23,707 bases of DNA from an uncultured Clostridia bacterium (lineage in GTDB: Bacteria; Bacillota; Clostridia; Lachnospirales; CAMVHY01), in NCBI GenBank assembly GCA_946415665.1, contig CAMKTI010000013.1, positions 1 to 23,707 on the forward strand, read 5' to 3'. Under the pieces are notes generated by a model. The model did no database searches, had not been told where the DNA came from, and saw nothing but the letters and a program-made list of their open reading frames with translations. How positions within the stretch are numbered: position 1 is the stretch's first letter; every line of letters begins with the position of its first letter. Of the stretch, positions 23,417-23,707 are shown one piece after another. The position numbers and the translations under genes are program-made.

Positions 23417-23707
23417 TTAAGCATATATTTCATAATACAAGTCTAATGCTTTCTCAAACTCTTTTGTGTCTGCAAAGAATCGATTATACTTGGCTTCACG
23501 TCTTGTGACACGCCACACTTGTTCTATCGGATTTAGATCCGGAGAATATGGCGGAAGGTACACGAACACGACCTGATCATTTATAAAACGCTTTGCTTTT
23601 TTATGCCAGGGAGTATTATCCATAATCATGTAGTACTTGCATCCTTCCAGAGCGGGACATTCGCTGAGAAATGATCTTATGAATTCTATCGTGGTCTTGT
23701 AATGAAA
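23417..23707 (-). CDS. IS630-family transposase, DDE domain (partial)
   Basis: The frame is open from the window end to a stop at 23417. It reads FHYKTTIEFIRSFLSECPALEG, then YYMIMDNTPWHKKAK with the second catalytic Asp, and VYLPPYSPDLNPIEQVWR with the catalytic Glu, the hallmark of IS630/DDE_3 transposases. The N-terminal HTH and first Asp lie beyond the window. The internal ATG at 23629 is not the start. Its 3' end lies about 80 bases from the last recognisable array sequence, so the element has probably inserted into the third array unit near 23340. The terminal repeat is not identifiable with one end visible. Confidence 0.87.
   Translation of the reverse strand, partial: FHYKTTIEFIRSFLSECPALEGCKYYMIMDNTPWHKKAKRFINDQVVFVYLPPYSPDLNPIEQVWRVTRREAKYNRFFADTKEFEKALDLYYEIYA

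Overview
The window is bacterial chromosome from a low-GC Bacillota-like organism (Clostridia or Negativicutes type; I cannot place it more finely). About 8.85 kb of very AT-rich backbone is interrupted by a visibly GC-richer integrative element of about 14.4 kb. A second edge of backbone and a cut-off IS630-type transposase follow. Strong Shine-Dalgarno sites and SigA-type promoters (TTGACA-N17-TAAAAT) fit Bacillota.

Backbone, 1-8845: an 834-bp tandem duplication (1-229 against 835-1064) carries a small membrane-protein gene and a decayed miaA 3' end. It is followed by miaA and mutL (minus strand, ATGA overlap), an unrecognised 483-residue membrane protein (minus), a YifB/ComM-family AAA+ protein (plus), a small DUF3574-like membrane-anchored protein, and a tandem array of a cysteine-containing membrane-protein family. 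In that array the first copy is 5'-truncated, the second has a late nonsense codon, and the third is represented only by its leader, beside an IS630 transposase.

Element, about 8846-23265: it sits inside the transcription terminator of the second array copy. The sister terminator at 8016-8043 shows the empty site, so both junctions can be read, with a probable TT core. The minus-strand half is a defence cargo operon starting from a consensus promoter at 16129-16157: XRE regulator, PDDEXK nuclease of the DUF1016/YhcG family (nonsense-interrupted), type III-like Mod and Res, then a TIR-like protein (amber-interrupted), a three-span membrane protein, and a second ThsB-like TIR protein. The plus-strand half is the mobility and replication module: a 51-aa protein, an excisionase-type HTH protein, a P4/NrS-1-type primase-helicase with two in-frame TGA codons, an iteron-like field (GGTAGCAG in both orientations) resembling a replication origin, two small proteins, a lone HK97-type major capsid protein, a 54-aa protein and a large serine recombinase (frameshifted).

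The gene set suggests a phage-satellite-like or capsid-bearing integrative element carrying anti-phage cargo. Five genes of the element are interrupted as read: primase, recombinase, DUF1016 nuclease, first TIR, and the array gene just outside. So the copy is either decaying or contains sequence errors. Mod, Res, capsid, the second TIR and its membrane partner look intact. The most interesting items are the TIR / membrane protein / TIR module, the iteron origin next to the primase, the readable integration site in a terminator, and the shared type of nonsense mutation.
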